NCBI GenBank assembly: GCA_021824565.1
Contig: JAKAKL010000035.1
Coordinates: 1 to 50,607 of the forward strand
Length of the DNA: 50,607 nucleotides
Direction: 5' to 3'
Origin: Bacteroidota bacterium
GTDB lineage: Bacteria > Bacteroidota > Ignavibacteria > Ignavibacteriales > Ignavibacteriaceae
The first letter of the stretch is position 1. Every line of letters starts with the position of its first letter. The notes under the pieces were generated by a model. That model was not told the origin of the DNA. It did not search any database and saw only the letters and a program-made list of their open reading frames with translations. Positions 23,681 to 33,040 of this stretch are shown here, piece by piece. Position numbers and translations under genes: made by a program.

Positions 23681-25006
23681 TTAAGCAGTTGGTATAACGC
23701 CACCATCTATATTATGCTGATAAGTTCCATTTACAGTTGCTGTACCACTACTTGTAATTCCGGCAGAATTAACTAAGGTACCGTTGATCAGTAATGCACC
23801 GTTTGTAGTTAAAGCAGAGGCAATTGTAGTAGTGCTTCCGCTGCCTATTGTAAGATTGTTTATAGTTGAGGGTAATTGTGATCCAGTTGCTTGTGCAACT
23901 GAACCAACATATGAGTAGTTAGCGCCTGTGCTGAAGGAGTTAGAACCAGTAGTTTGAATAGGACCGGAAGCGGCATCTAATCCGGCTGCAGCGCCTACAT
24001 TGATATTAGCTCCGGAGTTTAATACAAAAGCTCCGGCACCGGTAATCTTAGCGCTTGATTTAGTGAAGTCAGCCGTACCACCACTCGAAATGTTAATAGA
24101 ACCTCCGCTAGCTATAGTCATTGCAGCAACATTTCCGCTGCCGCCATTATTGAGATACGGCGATAGAGTACCGCCGATATTTAAAATACCGGTGCTTCCT
24201 ATATTGAGTGTCGCTGTCGCGCTACTGCTATCTTGAAGAAAAATACCGCCTGACGGCATATCCAAAGTACCATTAACATTTAATGTCGTGGGTGTTACTC
24301 CGTTAACAGTCGAACTATTTTTTACCCAAAAGCCGCTGCCCGCGGCAAAAGTTAAAGTAGCGCCCGCATCAACAGTAACTGTTGCGGAAATAGGAATACC
24401 CACGCTGCGTTCAATATAAATACCATTTGGGGTATAGTTTAAGTTCACATTCCTAGCAAACTCTATTGCAATTGCTGAAGACTGACCGGAGTTAGGTCTA
24501 ACAAGCCCAAGATTTACAGTGCCTCCGGAACCGCAAAAAACTACCTGGTAATCAGCAGACATTCCTGGATACCTTCCAGTAAATCCATTGTTTTTCGTTT
24601 CAATAGACAATCCGTCTGTAGAACTGCCACCTAAGTTACCTGCAACCCAGACAGTATCACCATTAATCTTGAGTGCATTTACACTTGGAAGAACAGTGCT
24701 AGATTTGAAAGTAGCACCAGATTCTACAATTAGGTCTTGTGTGTTCTGAGAACTCAGGTCATAAGTTACGGTTGTACCTGAAAGGATGAATACTGAACTA
24801 CTACTGCCGGGAGCACCGCTTACTGTATTATTGAACCCACTTCCATCCCATGTTTTCCATGTGGAGGTGGAACTCCAATTACCGGAGGCGACAGAGCCAT
24901 AATCGCCTACTACTGGCTTAGGTTCTGTTTGTGCAAAACCAATCTGAGCGAGTACAGATATTAAAATAACAACAAGTATAGAGAAGGTAAAAAGAAAATT
25001 TTTCAT
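23681..25006 (-). CDS. 5' part of split T9SS surface protein
   Basis: A 441-residue frame with signal peptide (about 1-25), GDYGSVASGNWSSTSTWK and solenoid repeats closely matching the first half of the 1005-residue paralogue, but no C-terminal sorting domain. It stops right after NIDGGVIPTA. The paralogue continues there with TWNNGSTCLITG; here the DNA jumps from ACTGC directly to TTAATTACTGG. The simplest account is a deletion of about 25 bp between short CTGC repeats, giving a frameshift and premature TAA. It is either a recent pseudogene or an assembly error in repetitive sequence. Confidence 0.75.
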   Translation of the reverse strand: MKNFLFTFSILVVILISVLAQIGFAQTEPKPVVGDYGSVASGNWSSTSTWKTWDGSGFNNTVSGAPGSSSSVFILSGTTVTYDLSSQNTQDLIVESGATFKSSTVLPSVNALKINGDTVWVAGNLGGSSTDGLSIETKNNGFTGRYPGMSADYQVVFCGSGGTVNLGLVRPNSGQSSAIAIEFARNVNLNYTPNGIYIERSVGIPISATVTVDAGATLTFAAGSGFWVKNSSTVNGVTPTTLNVNGTLDMPSGGIFLQDSSSATATLNIGSTGILNIGGTLSPYLNNGGSGNVAAMTIASGGSINISSGGTADFTKSSAKITGAGAFVLNSGANINVGAAAGLDAASGPIQTTGSNSFSTGANYSYVGSVAQATGSQLPSTINNLTIGSGSTTTIASALTTNGALLINGTLVNSAGITSSGTATVNGTYQHNIDGGVIPTA

Positions 25007-25138
25007 ATTTTTTTCCTTTTTATTAAGTTAGTTATTACGCAAAACGCATAGGATTAGAAGAATCCGGCGCTTGTGCTTTGTTTATTTTTGAAATTAAAAT
25101 TTTCAAAGAAGATAATAATATAAGTCATTAGCAGTAAT

Positions 25139-25172
25139 ATTATATATACCTAACATATTAGGTATATATAAT
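25139..25172. promoter_or_regulatory. Perfect 15-bp-arm palindrome, putative operator
   Basis: ATTATATATACCTAA (25139-25153) and its exact reverse complement (25158-25172) flank CATA. It lies in the 597-bp divergent region between the split surface gene and the TonB receptor, about 130 bp upstream of the former. The core ACCTAA..TTAGGT looks like a protein-binding site. CCCTTT-T-AAAGGG at about 25355-25367 is a second, smaller palindrome. No gene is seen in 25007-25603. Confidence 0.55.
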
Positions 25173-25501
25173 TTAAATATTTTTTTTTATTCTGTCAAGA
25201 ACTAAAAATATTTTTTTTCAAAAAAACAGAGAAGACCCGGCAGTAGTTCAAAATATGTTGTTGTGCAGGAAAGGGAATTATGCTAAGCATGACAGCGCGG
25301 CGCAGAATAAAATATTTCAAACAATTACAGATTGATCGTTGATAAGCCATAAGAGACCCTTTTAAAGGGCATTGGGAGCATGTTCCAATAAGAATGATTA
25401 TGGAATAAATTTAAGAAGACTATAAGCGGCAGTAAAGCAGTATAAAAAATGAAAGATAAAAACATTGAGATAAAAATATTTTGTATAATTTTAGTTTTCT
25501 A

Positions 25502-25552
25502 TTGACAATAACAATTAAATATACTAAGTTAGAACATCTAAGTATACTAAGT
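25502..25552 (+). promoter_or_regulatory. Putative promoter of the pectin locus
   Basis: A perfect TTGACA (25502-25507) lies about 100 bp before the TonB receptor start. Three direct CTAAGT repeats (25524, 25538, 25547) and the palindrome AGTATACT follow where a -10 box would be; no good -10 is seen at 17 bases. The repeats are candidate binding sites for the GntR/LacI-type regulator at 30024. Confidence 0.45.
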
Positions 25553-25603
25553 ATGCTGTTATAAGGATATATCACTGAAAAGAAATTCATTCTGGAGTTT
25601 TTT

Positions 25604-28414
25604 ATGAATTTATTGCTAAAGAAAAAGATTACTTTATTTTTTCTTCTAATTACTATTTTAATTCCGAACTTAACATTAGCGCAGGGAGGAAATATAACTG
25701 GGGTAATAAAGGATGCGTCTAATAATTCAGCACTTTGGGGTACAACAATAATGATAATGGGTACGTCTATGGGGACGAATTCGGATGAGCATGGTTTTTT
25801 TATGCTTCCGAATATTCCCGCTCATAGAGTACATTTAGTAATCAGCTACATAGGATACTTGACAGACACAGTTGCAGTGAATGTAAAGAAAGACGAAACA
25901 GTAAAACTTGATATTTTGCTTAAGCCTCAAACAATACAAGGCAAAGAAGTAGTTGTAACCGCACAGTTAAGAGGACAGGAAAGCGCAATCAATAGACAGT
26001 TATCATCTAATAATATAGTTAATGTTGTATCGTCAGATAAAATACAGGAACTGCCGGATGCAAACGTTGCGGAGTCTTTAGGAAGGCTTTCAGGTATTGC
26101 GGTAGAGCGAGATGCAGGAGAAGGATCAATGGTAGTAGTGCGCGGGCTTTCGCCGCAATTTTCAAACATTGAAATTAATGGAGAAAAAATACCGCCTACA
26201 GATCCAGTTACACGCTCGGTAGACTTAAGTATGATCTCTCAAGATGTTCTTTCAAGTATTGAAGTATTTAAGGCAATTACTCCAGACCAAGACGGCAGCA
26301 CTATCGGGGGCACAATCAATTTAATTACAATGAATGCGCCTGATAGATTTCAATTAGATTTGAGAGCGCAAGACAGCTATGGCAATCTGCCGAATGATCT
26401 TGGTCAATATAAATTTGACCTAAGCGCAAGCAACAGATTTTTCGATAAAAAGCTTGGCGTTTTTGTAGCTGGCAGCATACAGAAGGAAAACAGGAGTTCG
26501 AATGATCTGACTGGAACCTATATATCGGGAGGGACAAATTTAAATCCAACGGTAGAGGTAGGCAATATAAACTTGCAGGATGATTTTCAAATTAGGAACC
26601 GTTTTAGTACAGGAATAAATTTAGATTACAAACTGGATAATGGAACAATCTGGTTCCACAATTTTCTGAGCGGGTATGATAAGAGCGATGTTAACCGAAG
26701 AAAGAGATACCGGTTAGATACATTTACAACAGTGTATGATATAACAAGCAGTACTACGAATCAAACATTAAATCTTAACAGCTTAGGCGTAGATTATAAT
26801 GCAGGCAACTTAAATATTAATGCACAGGGCTCGTATTCGAACACAAAGCAAGAGACGCCATATTCAAATTATTCGAGGTTCATTGAAAATGGTGCATTTA
26901 AGAACGGGATTATTCTAAACCAGGGACCGGAAGTAGTGCCTAGTTATGCCTTCAATAATCTATCCCAGACATGGTTTCAATACGGCACGTTTGATCCGCA
27001 AGAAGTGAATGACAAAGACTATTCAGCAAAATTTGATTTAAAATTACCGGTAAGCTTTGGAGACGAAGTGTCAGGATTTTTTAAAGGCGGAATGAAATAC
27101 AGAGATGAAAGCAGAATAAGAAACATAACAGAATACAGAACGGATTATGCAGTTGTAGATTCAATTGGAATGATGAACCCAAGTCAATATCAAATGTGGC
27201 AAAATCATATATTGATTTCAAACTTCATTGATCCAGCATTCAGCGCAAATAATTTCTTAAACGGGCAGTATGTATTCGGACCGGGATTAAATGCTGTGCA
27301 GCTAAATTCGTTTTATCAGGCAAATCAATCCCGTTACGCATTAAACAGATTAATATCATTAGATACTTATACTGCCGGAGAAAAGGTAACAGCGGCATAT
27401 ATAATGGGAGAATTCAATTTATTCAAAAAGATTATGATACTGCCAGGCTTCAGGTATGAGAGAACAAATACAGAATACAACGGCTTTGTCGGAAGGCTAA
27501 CCGGCACTTTAGGACAAACCGGTACAGTTATAGACTCTATAGGCGGACAGGATTATGAAGACTATCTGCCGATGTTTCATATACGCTATAAGATGTTCGA
27601 TGATTTTGATATAAGATTTGCCTACACTCAATCGTTATCGAGACCGGACTACTTTAACCTTGTACCGTACCAATTAATAGATCAGGAGAATAAGATAATT
27701 ACTCAAGGTAATCCTGATCTCAAGCATATTCAGGCATATAATTATGATTTATTCTTTTCATATTATAATGAATTCGGGCTATATACACTCGGGTTATATT
27801 ATAAAAAGCTAAACAACATTGACTATACATTTGAATCACGATTAACGAGCGGGCAATATAATGGTTATACAATTTATCAGCCCGTCAACAGCCCCGAAGC
27901 TAAGGTTTATGGAGTTGAAATAGATATGCAGACAAATTTAACTTTTCTTCCGGCGCCTTTTGACGGTATAATAATAGGCGCGAACGCATCGAGGATTTAT
28001 TCTCAAACATTTTTCCCTCTTTTCTTAATAGGACCAAGGAGCACAACACCTCCTTACGCGCCTACTATTATAAATACATTCAGGGAAGGCAGGATGCCGG
28101 GGCAAGCTAACTGGATAGCCAACCTAACTGTCGGATATGAGAAGAGCGGTTTTTCTGGCAGAGTTTCGATAAATTATCAGAGTGATATTTTAGAGACAGT
28201 CGGCAACACAGCAATTTTAGACGGATACAGCAAAGCTTTTACAAGGGTTGACGTTTCTTTATCTCAAAAATTACTTGATCGCTTTAGTATTTTTGTAGAC
28301 GGCAATAATGTGACGAATCTATCGGAAGGTTCTTATATTGGCACGGAAACTTATCCTACATCAATTCAAATTTACGGCTGGACGTTAGATGCCGGCATTA
28401 GATACAAATTTTAA
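25604..28414 (+). CDS. TonB-dependent outer membrane receptor
   Basis: A 936-residue receptor. After the signal peptide (about 1-26) comes a carboxypeptidase-regulatory-like domain (about 30-112; GNITGVIKDASNNSALWGTTI), a plug domain (about 125-240; LPDANVAESLGRLSGIAVERD, VVVRGLSPQFSNIEING) and a large beta-barrel ending in YKF. The plug resembles the Caulobacter/Xanthomonas carbohydrate type. No SusD-like lipoprotein gene follows, so this is not a SusCD pair. GGAG lies 8-11 bases before the ATG. As the first gene of the locus it probably imports oligogalacturonides; the substrate is inferred from neighbours. Confidence 0.9.
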   Translation: MNLLLKKKITLFFLLITILIPNLTLAQGGNITGVIKDASNNSALWGTTIMIMGTSMGTNSDEHGFFMLPNIPAHRVHLVISYIGYLTDTVAVNVKKDETVKLDILLKPQTIQGKEVVVTAQLRGQESAINRQLSSNNIVNVVSSDKIQELPDANVAESLGRLSGIAVERDAGEGSMVVVRGLSPQFSNIEINGEKIPPTDPVTRSVDLSMISQDVLSSIEVFKAITPDQDGSTIGGTINLITMNAPDRFQLDLRAQDSYGNLPNDLGQYKFDLSASNRFFDKKLGVFVAGSIQKENRSSNDLTGTYISGGTNLNPTVEVGNINLQDDFQIRNRFSTGINLDYKLDNGTIWFHNFLSGYDKSDVNRRKRYRLDTFTTVYDITSSTTNQTLNLNSLGVDYNAGNLNINAQGSYSNTKQETPYSNYSRFIENGAFKNGIILNQGPEVVPSYAFNNLSQTWFQYGTFDPQEVNDKDYSAKFDLKLPVSFGDEVSGFFKGGMKYRDESRIRNITEYRTDYAVVDSIGMMNPSQYQMWQNHILISNFIDPAFSANNFLNGQYVFGPGLNAVQLNSFYQANQSRYALNRLISLDTYTAGEKVTAAYIMGEFNLFKKIMILPGFRYERTNTEYNGFVGRLTGTLGQTGTVIDSIGGQDYEDYLPMFHIRYKMFDDFDIRFAYTQSLSRPDYFNLVPYQLIDQENKIITQGNPDLKHIQAYNYDLFFSYYNEFGLYTLGLYYKKLNNIDYTFESRLTSGQYNGYTIYQPVNSPEAKVYGVEIDMQTNLTFLPAPFDGIIIGANASRIYSQTFFPLFLIGPRSTTPPYAPTIINTFREGRMPGQANWIANLTVGYEKSGFSGRVSINYQSDILETVGNTAILDGYSKAFTRVDVSLSQKLLDRFSIFVDGNNVTNLSEGSYIGTETYPTSIQIYGWTLDAGIRYKF

Positions 28415-28444
28415 ATATTATAAAATTATATTTAAGGAGAAAAT

Positions 28445-29962
28445 ATGAAAATTGCGACGAGATCATTTATGCGGCTTTTGTTAAGTTTAGCAGTCATGTT
28501 ATCTGCGCAAAACTTATTTGCGCAGAGAACAGTTACAATTACGCCAGGCTTTGGTACATTTGGTTCAACAATAATGGGCGATACTACAAGTAACGGTACA
28601 CGCGATACTAATACAGTTTATTTGTTAAGCAGAGGCGGGTTATATATACTGGATGGGACTTTCAGCCCCACATTTCCAGTTCACATTGAAGCTACCGGTT
28701 CAGGATCAATGCCTAAAATTATAGTTGGACTGCCAACAGGCGGCATTTTACCAAACCAGGCATTTCAAATATTCTCCAGTTTATATATGAAAGGAATAGA
28801 CCTATCCGGGCAAGGAGAATTAGGCGGCGCAGTACTTAGAATTATCAGGGTGTCTGCAAATGATATAAAAGTTTATGTGGATAGCTGTCAACTTGAAATA
28901 TCCGCACAGTCGGCATTTAGAGTTGAATCCAATAATGTTGACATGAGATTAACCAACACCACATTCTGCAATATCGGTCAGATGGTAAGTCCTGATAACG
29001 GAAGAGCAGTAGATAATAGAGGAATCCCGCTTGATTCTGTTTATATTCAAAACTGTACTTTTTATAATATAACGAGCACAGTTTACCGCGACGGCGGCGG
29101 CACAGTAAATTATTTTTATTATAACCACAACACGGCAGTGAATATAGGATTTAACGGGCTTAAGCTAGGCGAAGCGAAGTATTCTTATGTAACGAATAAT
29201 GTATTTAAAGACTGCGGATTTCTAGGCGCAATAGGAACACCTACTCATGTAATTTCACTTTCTCCATATCCTGATCAAAGCGTTACACAAAAAGCTACAT
29301 TTATGTACAATGAATATTTTGTCGATCCAAGCATAATAAGCTTATATCCAACACTCACACAACCAGTGCTTGCACCTGTCTTCTTTGATACGCTCAGTCA
29401 GTCTTATGTTACAAACAGCGGCTTAGCAAGTACTATTATAAACGAAGCCTTGAATTTCAAAAAGGAACCTGGTTTGCCGATACAGACTATAACCACTTAT
29501 TATAATAATCCTACCGGTGTCCAGGTAGATATGGACACAGCCGGGCAAGCAAGCTTTGATTTTTCATACTCAAACACTTACAAGTCGTACACCGCGTCAA
29601 CCGACGGAAAGCCATTAGGCGCAGTAAGCTGGTTTGGAATGACAGTTACAGGGATCAATAAAAGCGAAACGAATACACTTCCATCAGATTATAATCTTGA
29701 GCAGAATTATCCTAACCCGTTTAACCCGACCACAAATATTCAATATCAAATTCCAGTACAGAGCGAAGTAAGTATTAATATTTATGATATGCTGGGACGG
29801 CTTGTAAAGACTTTGATAAACGGAGTTGAATCCAAAGGAATACACACAGTAGCCTGGGACGGCTCAAATAATTTAAATCAAAAAGTTTCCAGCGGAATTT
29901 ATTTCTATAAACTAAGCACAGGAAATTTTGTCAGCATCAAGAAAATGATTATGCTGAAGTAA
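28445..29962 (+). CDS. T9SS-exported right-handed beta-helix protein
   Basis: A 505-residue exported protein. The signal peptide covers about 1-27 (ending NLFAQ). The body reads as a parallel beta-helix with many short N/T-containing turns (CQLEISAQSAF, NCTFYNI, NNVFKDCGF), similar to pectate-lyase-like or DUF4957/DUF5123 proteins that occur in pectin loci. The C-terminal 85 residues (NYPNPFNPTTNIQY ... IKKMIMLK) form a T9SS type A sorting domain. It could bind or cleave pectin at the cell surface; catalytic residues cannot be assigned. It follows the TonB receptor by 30 bp. Confidence 0.82.
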   Translation: MKIATRSFMRLLLSLAVMLSAQNLFAQRTVTITPGFGTFGSTIMGDTTSNGTRDTNTVYLLSRGGLYILDGTFSPTFPVHIEATGSGSMPKIIVGLPTGGILPNQAFQIFSSLYMKGIDLSGQGELGGAVLRIIRVSANDIKVYVDSCQLEISAQSAFRVESNNVDMRLTNTTFCNIGQMVSPDNGRAVDNRGIPLDSVYIQNCTFYNITSTVYRDGGGTVNYFYYNHNTAVNIGFNGLKLGEAKYSYVTNNVFKDCGFLGAIGTPTHVISLSPYPDQSVTQKATFMYNEYFVDPSIISLYPTLTQPVLAPVFFDTLSQSYVTNSGLASTIINEALNFKKEPGLPIQTITTYYNNPTGVQVDMDTAGQASFDFSYSNTYKSYTASTDGKPLGAVSWFGMTVTGINKSETNTLPSDYNLEQNYPNPFNPTTNIQYQIPVQSEVSINIYDMLGRLVKTLINGVESKGIHTVAWDGSNNLNQKVSSGIYFYKLSTGNFVSIKKMIMLK

Positions 29963-29963
29963 T

Positions 29964-29984
29964 TTATAATTTATTAAATTATAA
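29964..29984. promoter_or_regulatory. AT-only inverted repeat before regulator gene
   Basis: TTATAATTTA (29964-29973) and its exact reverse complement (29975-29984) share a single central T, right after the previous stop and 40 bp before the regulator start. It could be an autoregulatory operator or a weak terminator; AT-rich chance is possible. Confidence 0.35.
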
Positions 29985-30023
29985 TTATAATAAATTAAAA
30001 ATATAATATAGGAAAAAGATATT

Positions 30024-31181
30024 ATGCCAGATGCAATAAATTTTAACGATCCAACTCCCTTATATGAGCAGATAGAAAAGTTTATAAAAAGGAAGATAAA
30101 ATCCGGCGAACTAAAGCCTGGCGATCCTATAGGTTCTCATAAAGATTTAAGCATAGAATATAACGTAAGTATTATAACGGTGAAGAAAGCATTATCAAAC
30201 CTTGTGAACGAAGGTATCTTATACACCAGAGTTGGCAAAGGTTCCTACGTCTCAGATCAGCCGCAGAAGAAATTTGATATTTCACAGCACAAGACAATCG
30301 GGCTAGTATTAAGAGACATAAAACATCCTTTCTTTTCTTTGATCGTACATGGAATTGAAGAAAGAGCCTATGAGCTGGGATATAATATTTTGCTCTCCAG
30401 TTCTTCAAATAAAATTGAAAAAGAAGAAAGCCAGATAAATCATTTCAGAGACATTGGAGTAGACGGTTTAATAATAGCTTCTCTATCCCTTGAATACAGA
30501 GCTACAGACTATATTCAAAAAATTCATAGAGAAAATTTTCCTTATATTATGGTTTCTTACATGCATGATCCGGATTACTGGTATGTCGGTTCGGATCAGG
30601 AACTTGGCGGTTTTATGGCAACCGAGCATTTAATAAAACTAGGTTATAAATCTGTAGGCTACCTTCATATAGGGAAAGGCAACTTATTAAGTGAAGTGCG
30701 AAAGAACGGCTATAACCGGGCATTGAACGAGAACAATATTCCATTCGATTCTGATCTGCTATTTTTCCTTGGAAAAGAAAATTTCGATTCAGGCACAGAC
30801 AGATTTCAGCTTGGTTATGAATTCGGAAAATCTTTTAAGTCTTTGCAGAAGAAGCCGGACGCACTTCTTATATACAGCGACTTGACTGCGCTGGGATTTG
30901 AGCAAGCAGCCATGGAAGAGGGGATAATAATTCCAGATGATATTGCGATAGTTGGATTTGATGATATAATGTTGTCTCAATATTCGTCAGTGCCGCTGAC
31001 AACAATTCATCAGCCGAGCGACAAAATCGGCAGAATGGCTGTAGATATAATTCAGAAAAGAATAGACGGAAGCGGTGTGGGCAACCGTACAATATTAAAG
31101 CCCACGCTGATAGTACGCGATTCATGCGGTGCAAAAAAAATAAAAGGTCAAAATTTATTTTCTGAAATAACGAATAATTAA
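30024..31181 (+). CDS. GntR-LacI chimeric regulator (AraR-like architecture)
   Basis: A 385-residue regulator. The N-terminal GntR winged helix (about 9-76; YEQIEKFIKRKIKSGELKPGD, VSIITVKKALSNLVNEGILYTRVGKGSYV) is joined to a LacI/GalR-type periplasmic-binding-protein-like effector domain (about 90-370; TIGLVLRDIKHPFFSLIVHGIEE, IAIVGFDDIMLSQYSSVPLTTI). This is the layout of B. subtilis AraR. It lies inside the pectin locus and most likely represses it until a sugar or uronate effector binds. Candidate sites are at 25139-25172, 25524-25552 and 29964-29984. Confidence 0.9.
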   Translation: MPDAINFNDPTPLYEQIEKFIKRKIKSGELKPGDPIGSHKDLSIEYNVSIITVKKALSNLVNEGILYTRVGKGSYVSDQPQKKFDISQHKTIGLVLRDIKHPFFSLIVHGIEERAYELGYNILLSSSSNKIEKEESQINHFRDIGVDGLIIASLSLEYRATDYIQKIHRENFPYIMVSYMHDPDYWYVGSDQELGGFMATEHLIKLGYKSVGYLHIGKGNLLSEVRKNGYNRALNENNIPFDSDLLFFLGKENFDSGTDRFQLGYEFGKSFKSLQKKPDALLIYSDLTALGFEQAAMEEGIIIPDDIAIVGFDDIMLSQYSSVPLTTIHQPSDKIGRMAVDIIQKRIDGSGVGNRTILKPTLIVRDSCGAKKIKGQNLFSEITNN

Positions 31182-31209
31182 AAATTAAATATTTAGAAAA
31201 AAGAAATTT

Positions 31210-32997
31210 ATGCTTTATCCAGTACAGAACGCGTTTAGAAGTATTTTAGATTTATCAGGGCTTTGGAAGTTCAAAGTTGACCCGCAGAAAATTGGAGAAA
31301 AAGAGAAGTGGTATAAAGGCTTTGATTCGAAGCTTGACATAGCTGTTCCGGGAAGCTGGAATGAACAATTGGAAGAAGCCGGTCTTCTGCATTACGTAGG
31401 TACTGCCTGGTATTACAAAAAAACGGTAATTCCTAAAGAGTACAGCGGAAAAAGAATCTTAATTAGGATCGGGTCGGCAGATTACAATTCTAAAATCTGG
31501 ATCAACGGAAAAATTGCCGGTGAAAATAAATTGGGATTTCTTCCATTTGAGTTTGAAATATCCGAGCTAGTTCATGCAGGCGAAGAATGCGAGATAGTAA
31601 TTCTTGTAAACAACGAACTTAACCACGGTACAGTTCCGCAAGGAATCAGTTCGTCACAATACACAGACGAGAACAGATTAAGAGAGGAAACTAATCCTCC
31701 CGCACGGTTTGATTTTTCGCCTTTCGGCGGAATACACAGACCCGTGCAGATTATTGCCACGCCTTTAGAATATATTAATAAAATAAAGATTGATACAAAA
31801 ATTACCGGCGCTAGAAAAGGTGAAATCGAAGCAGAAATTGAAGTTGCTGATTCAAGTAATACTGATATTGTGATCTTGATAAGCCATGGAGGAAGAATTT
31901 TAAAGAACGCTGCAAGTATAAAGAACAGCAAAGTAAAAATTAAAACTGAAATTAATAACTGCGTGTTTTGGACTCCGGAAAATCCTTTCTTGTATGATTT
32001 AAAGGTGCAAATTATAAAAGACTCTCAGGTAATAGATGAGTACAACCTTCCAGTAGGAATAAGAGAGATTAAAATTGAAGGGAATAGACTTCTATTAAAT
32101 AATAAAATCATTTATCTAAAAGGATTCGGAAAACATGAAGATTTTTCCACAATAGGTAAAGGATTGTTCCTTCCGCTAGTGGTAAAGGATTTTGAACTTA
32201 TCAAATGGATAAACGCTAATTCATTTAGAACCTCTCATTACCCTTATTCCGAAGAGATTATGTACTACGCGGATAAAAAAGGCATACTCGTGATCGACGA
32301 AGTACCAGCCGTAAGTCTTGATATTCGATTTGTAAATGATGAAACATTACAAAACCATAAAGAGTATATCGATAGGTTGATCGAAAGGGATTACAATCAT
32401 CCCTCGGTAATTATGTGGGCAGTGGGTAACGAGCCAAATATAGTTGGAGCGGAAGAATACTACAACGGTTCCGGGAAAAAATACTGGAAAGATATTTTTA
32501 GTTATACGCGTAAGTTAGATACAACAAGACCAATTACCGTACCGAATTGTACAAGAGCAGGAATTAACGATCCTGTTTTTGAGTTCTGCGATGTTATTTC
32601 GCTTAACCGCTATTACGGCTGGTATGAATATCCTGGTAATTTGGAATCTGCTTCAAATGTTTTGAGCGAAGAGATGGATATAATATTTAACAAATACAAA
32701 AAGCCGGTATTGTTTACAGAATTCGGTGCTGATACATTAACCGGGGCACATTCCACTTCCGTTCAAATGTTTACCGAAGAATATCAGGCAATGCTTCTTG
32801 AAAAATATATTGAGGTAATTAGGTCTAAGTCCTATACAATCGGTGAACAGCTTTGGAATTTTGCCGACTTCAGGACACCTCAGCATTTTAGAAGAGTCGT
32901 TCTGAATCAAAAAGGAATTTTTACAAGAGACAGAGAACCAAAACTTGCTGCCTTCAAGCTGAAAGAAATTTGGGCAAAAAAAGTGAAGACAAAATAA
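31210..32997 (+). CDS. GH2 family beta-glucuronidase/galacturonidase-like enzyme
   Basis: A 595-residue glycoside hydrolase family 2 enzyme. The sugar-binding domain (about 13-185) is followed by the immunoglobulin-like domain (about 186-287) and a TIM barrel. The acid/base is E408 (AVGNEPN) and the nucleophile E504 (LFTEFGAD). It resembles UidA in length and in NSFRTSHYPYSEE. There is no signal peptide, so it acts in the cytoplasm on imported glycosides. In a pectin locus a beta-galacturonidase or beta-glucuronidase would fit; a beta-galactosidase on galactan side chains is an alternative. Confidence 0.87.
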   Translation: MLYPVQNAFRSILDLSGLWKFKVDPQKIGEKEKWYKGFDSKLDIAVPGSWNEQLEEAGLLHYVGTAWYYKKTVIPKEYSGKRILIRIGSADYNSKIWINGKIAGENKLGFLPFEFEISELVHAGEECEIVILVNNELNHGTVPQGISSSQYTDENRLREETNPPARFDFSPFGGIHRPVQIIATPLEYINKIKIDTKITGARKGEIEAEIEVADSSNTDIVILISHGGRILKNAASIKNSKVKIKTEINNCVFWTPENPFLYDLKVQIIKDSQVIDEYNLPVGIREIKIEGNRLLLNNKIIYLKGFGKHEDFSTIGKGLFLPLVVKDFELIKWINANSFRTSHYPYSEEIMYYADKKGILVIDEVPAVSLDIRFVNDETLQNHKEYIDRLIERDYNHPSVIMWAVGNEPNIVGAEEYYNGSGKKYWKDIFSYTRKLDTTRPITVPNCTRAGINDPVFEFCDVISLNRYYGWYEYPGNLESASNVLSEEMDIIFNKYKKPVLFTEFGADTLTGAHSTSVQMFTEEYQAMLLEKYIEVIRSKSYTIGEQLWNFADFRTPQHFRRVVLNQKGIFTRDREPKLAAFKLKEIWAKKVKTK

Positions 32998-33040
32998 ACT
33001 CAGGTCTTTATAAAAATTGAATAATTAAAGTGTAATATTG

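Noticed and set aside
25355-25400. Small RNA in the divergent region before the TonB receptor
   Set aside because: Only two short inverted repeats (CCCTTT/AAAGGG and ATTGG/CCAAT) and no terminator; insufficient.
25604-28414. SusC assignment for the TonB receptor
   Set aside because: No SusD follows, and the plug resembles general carbohydrate TonB receptors.
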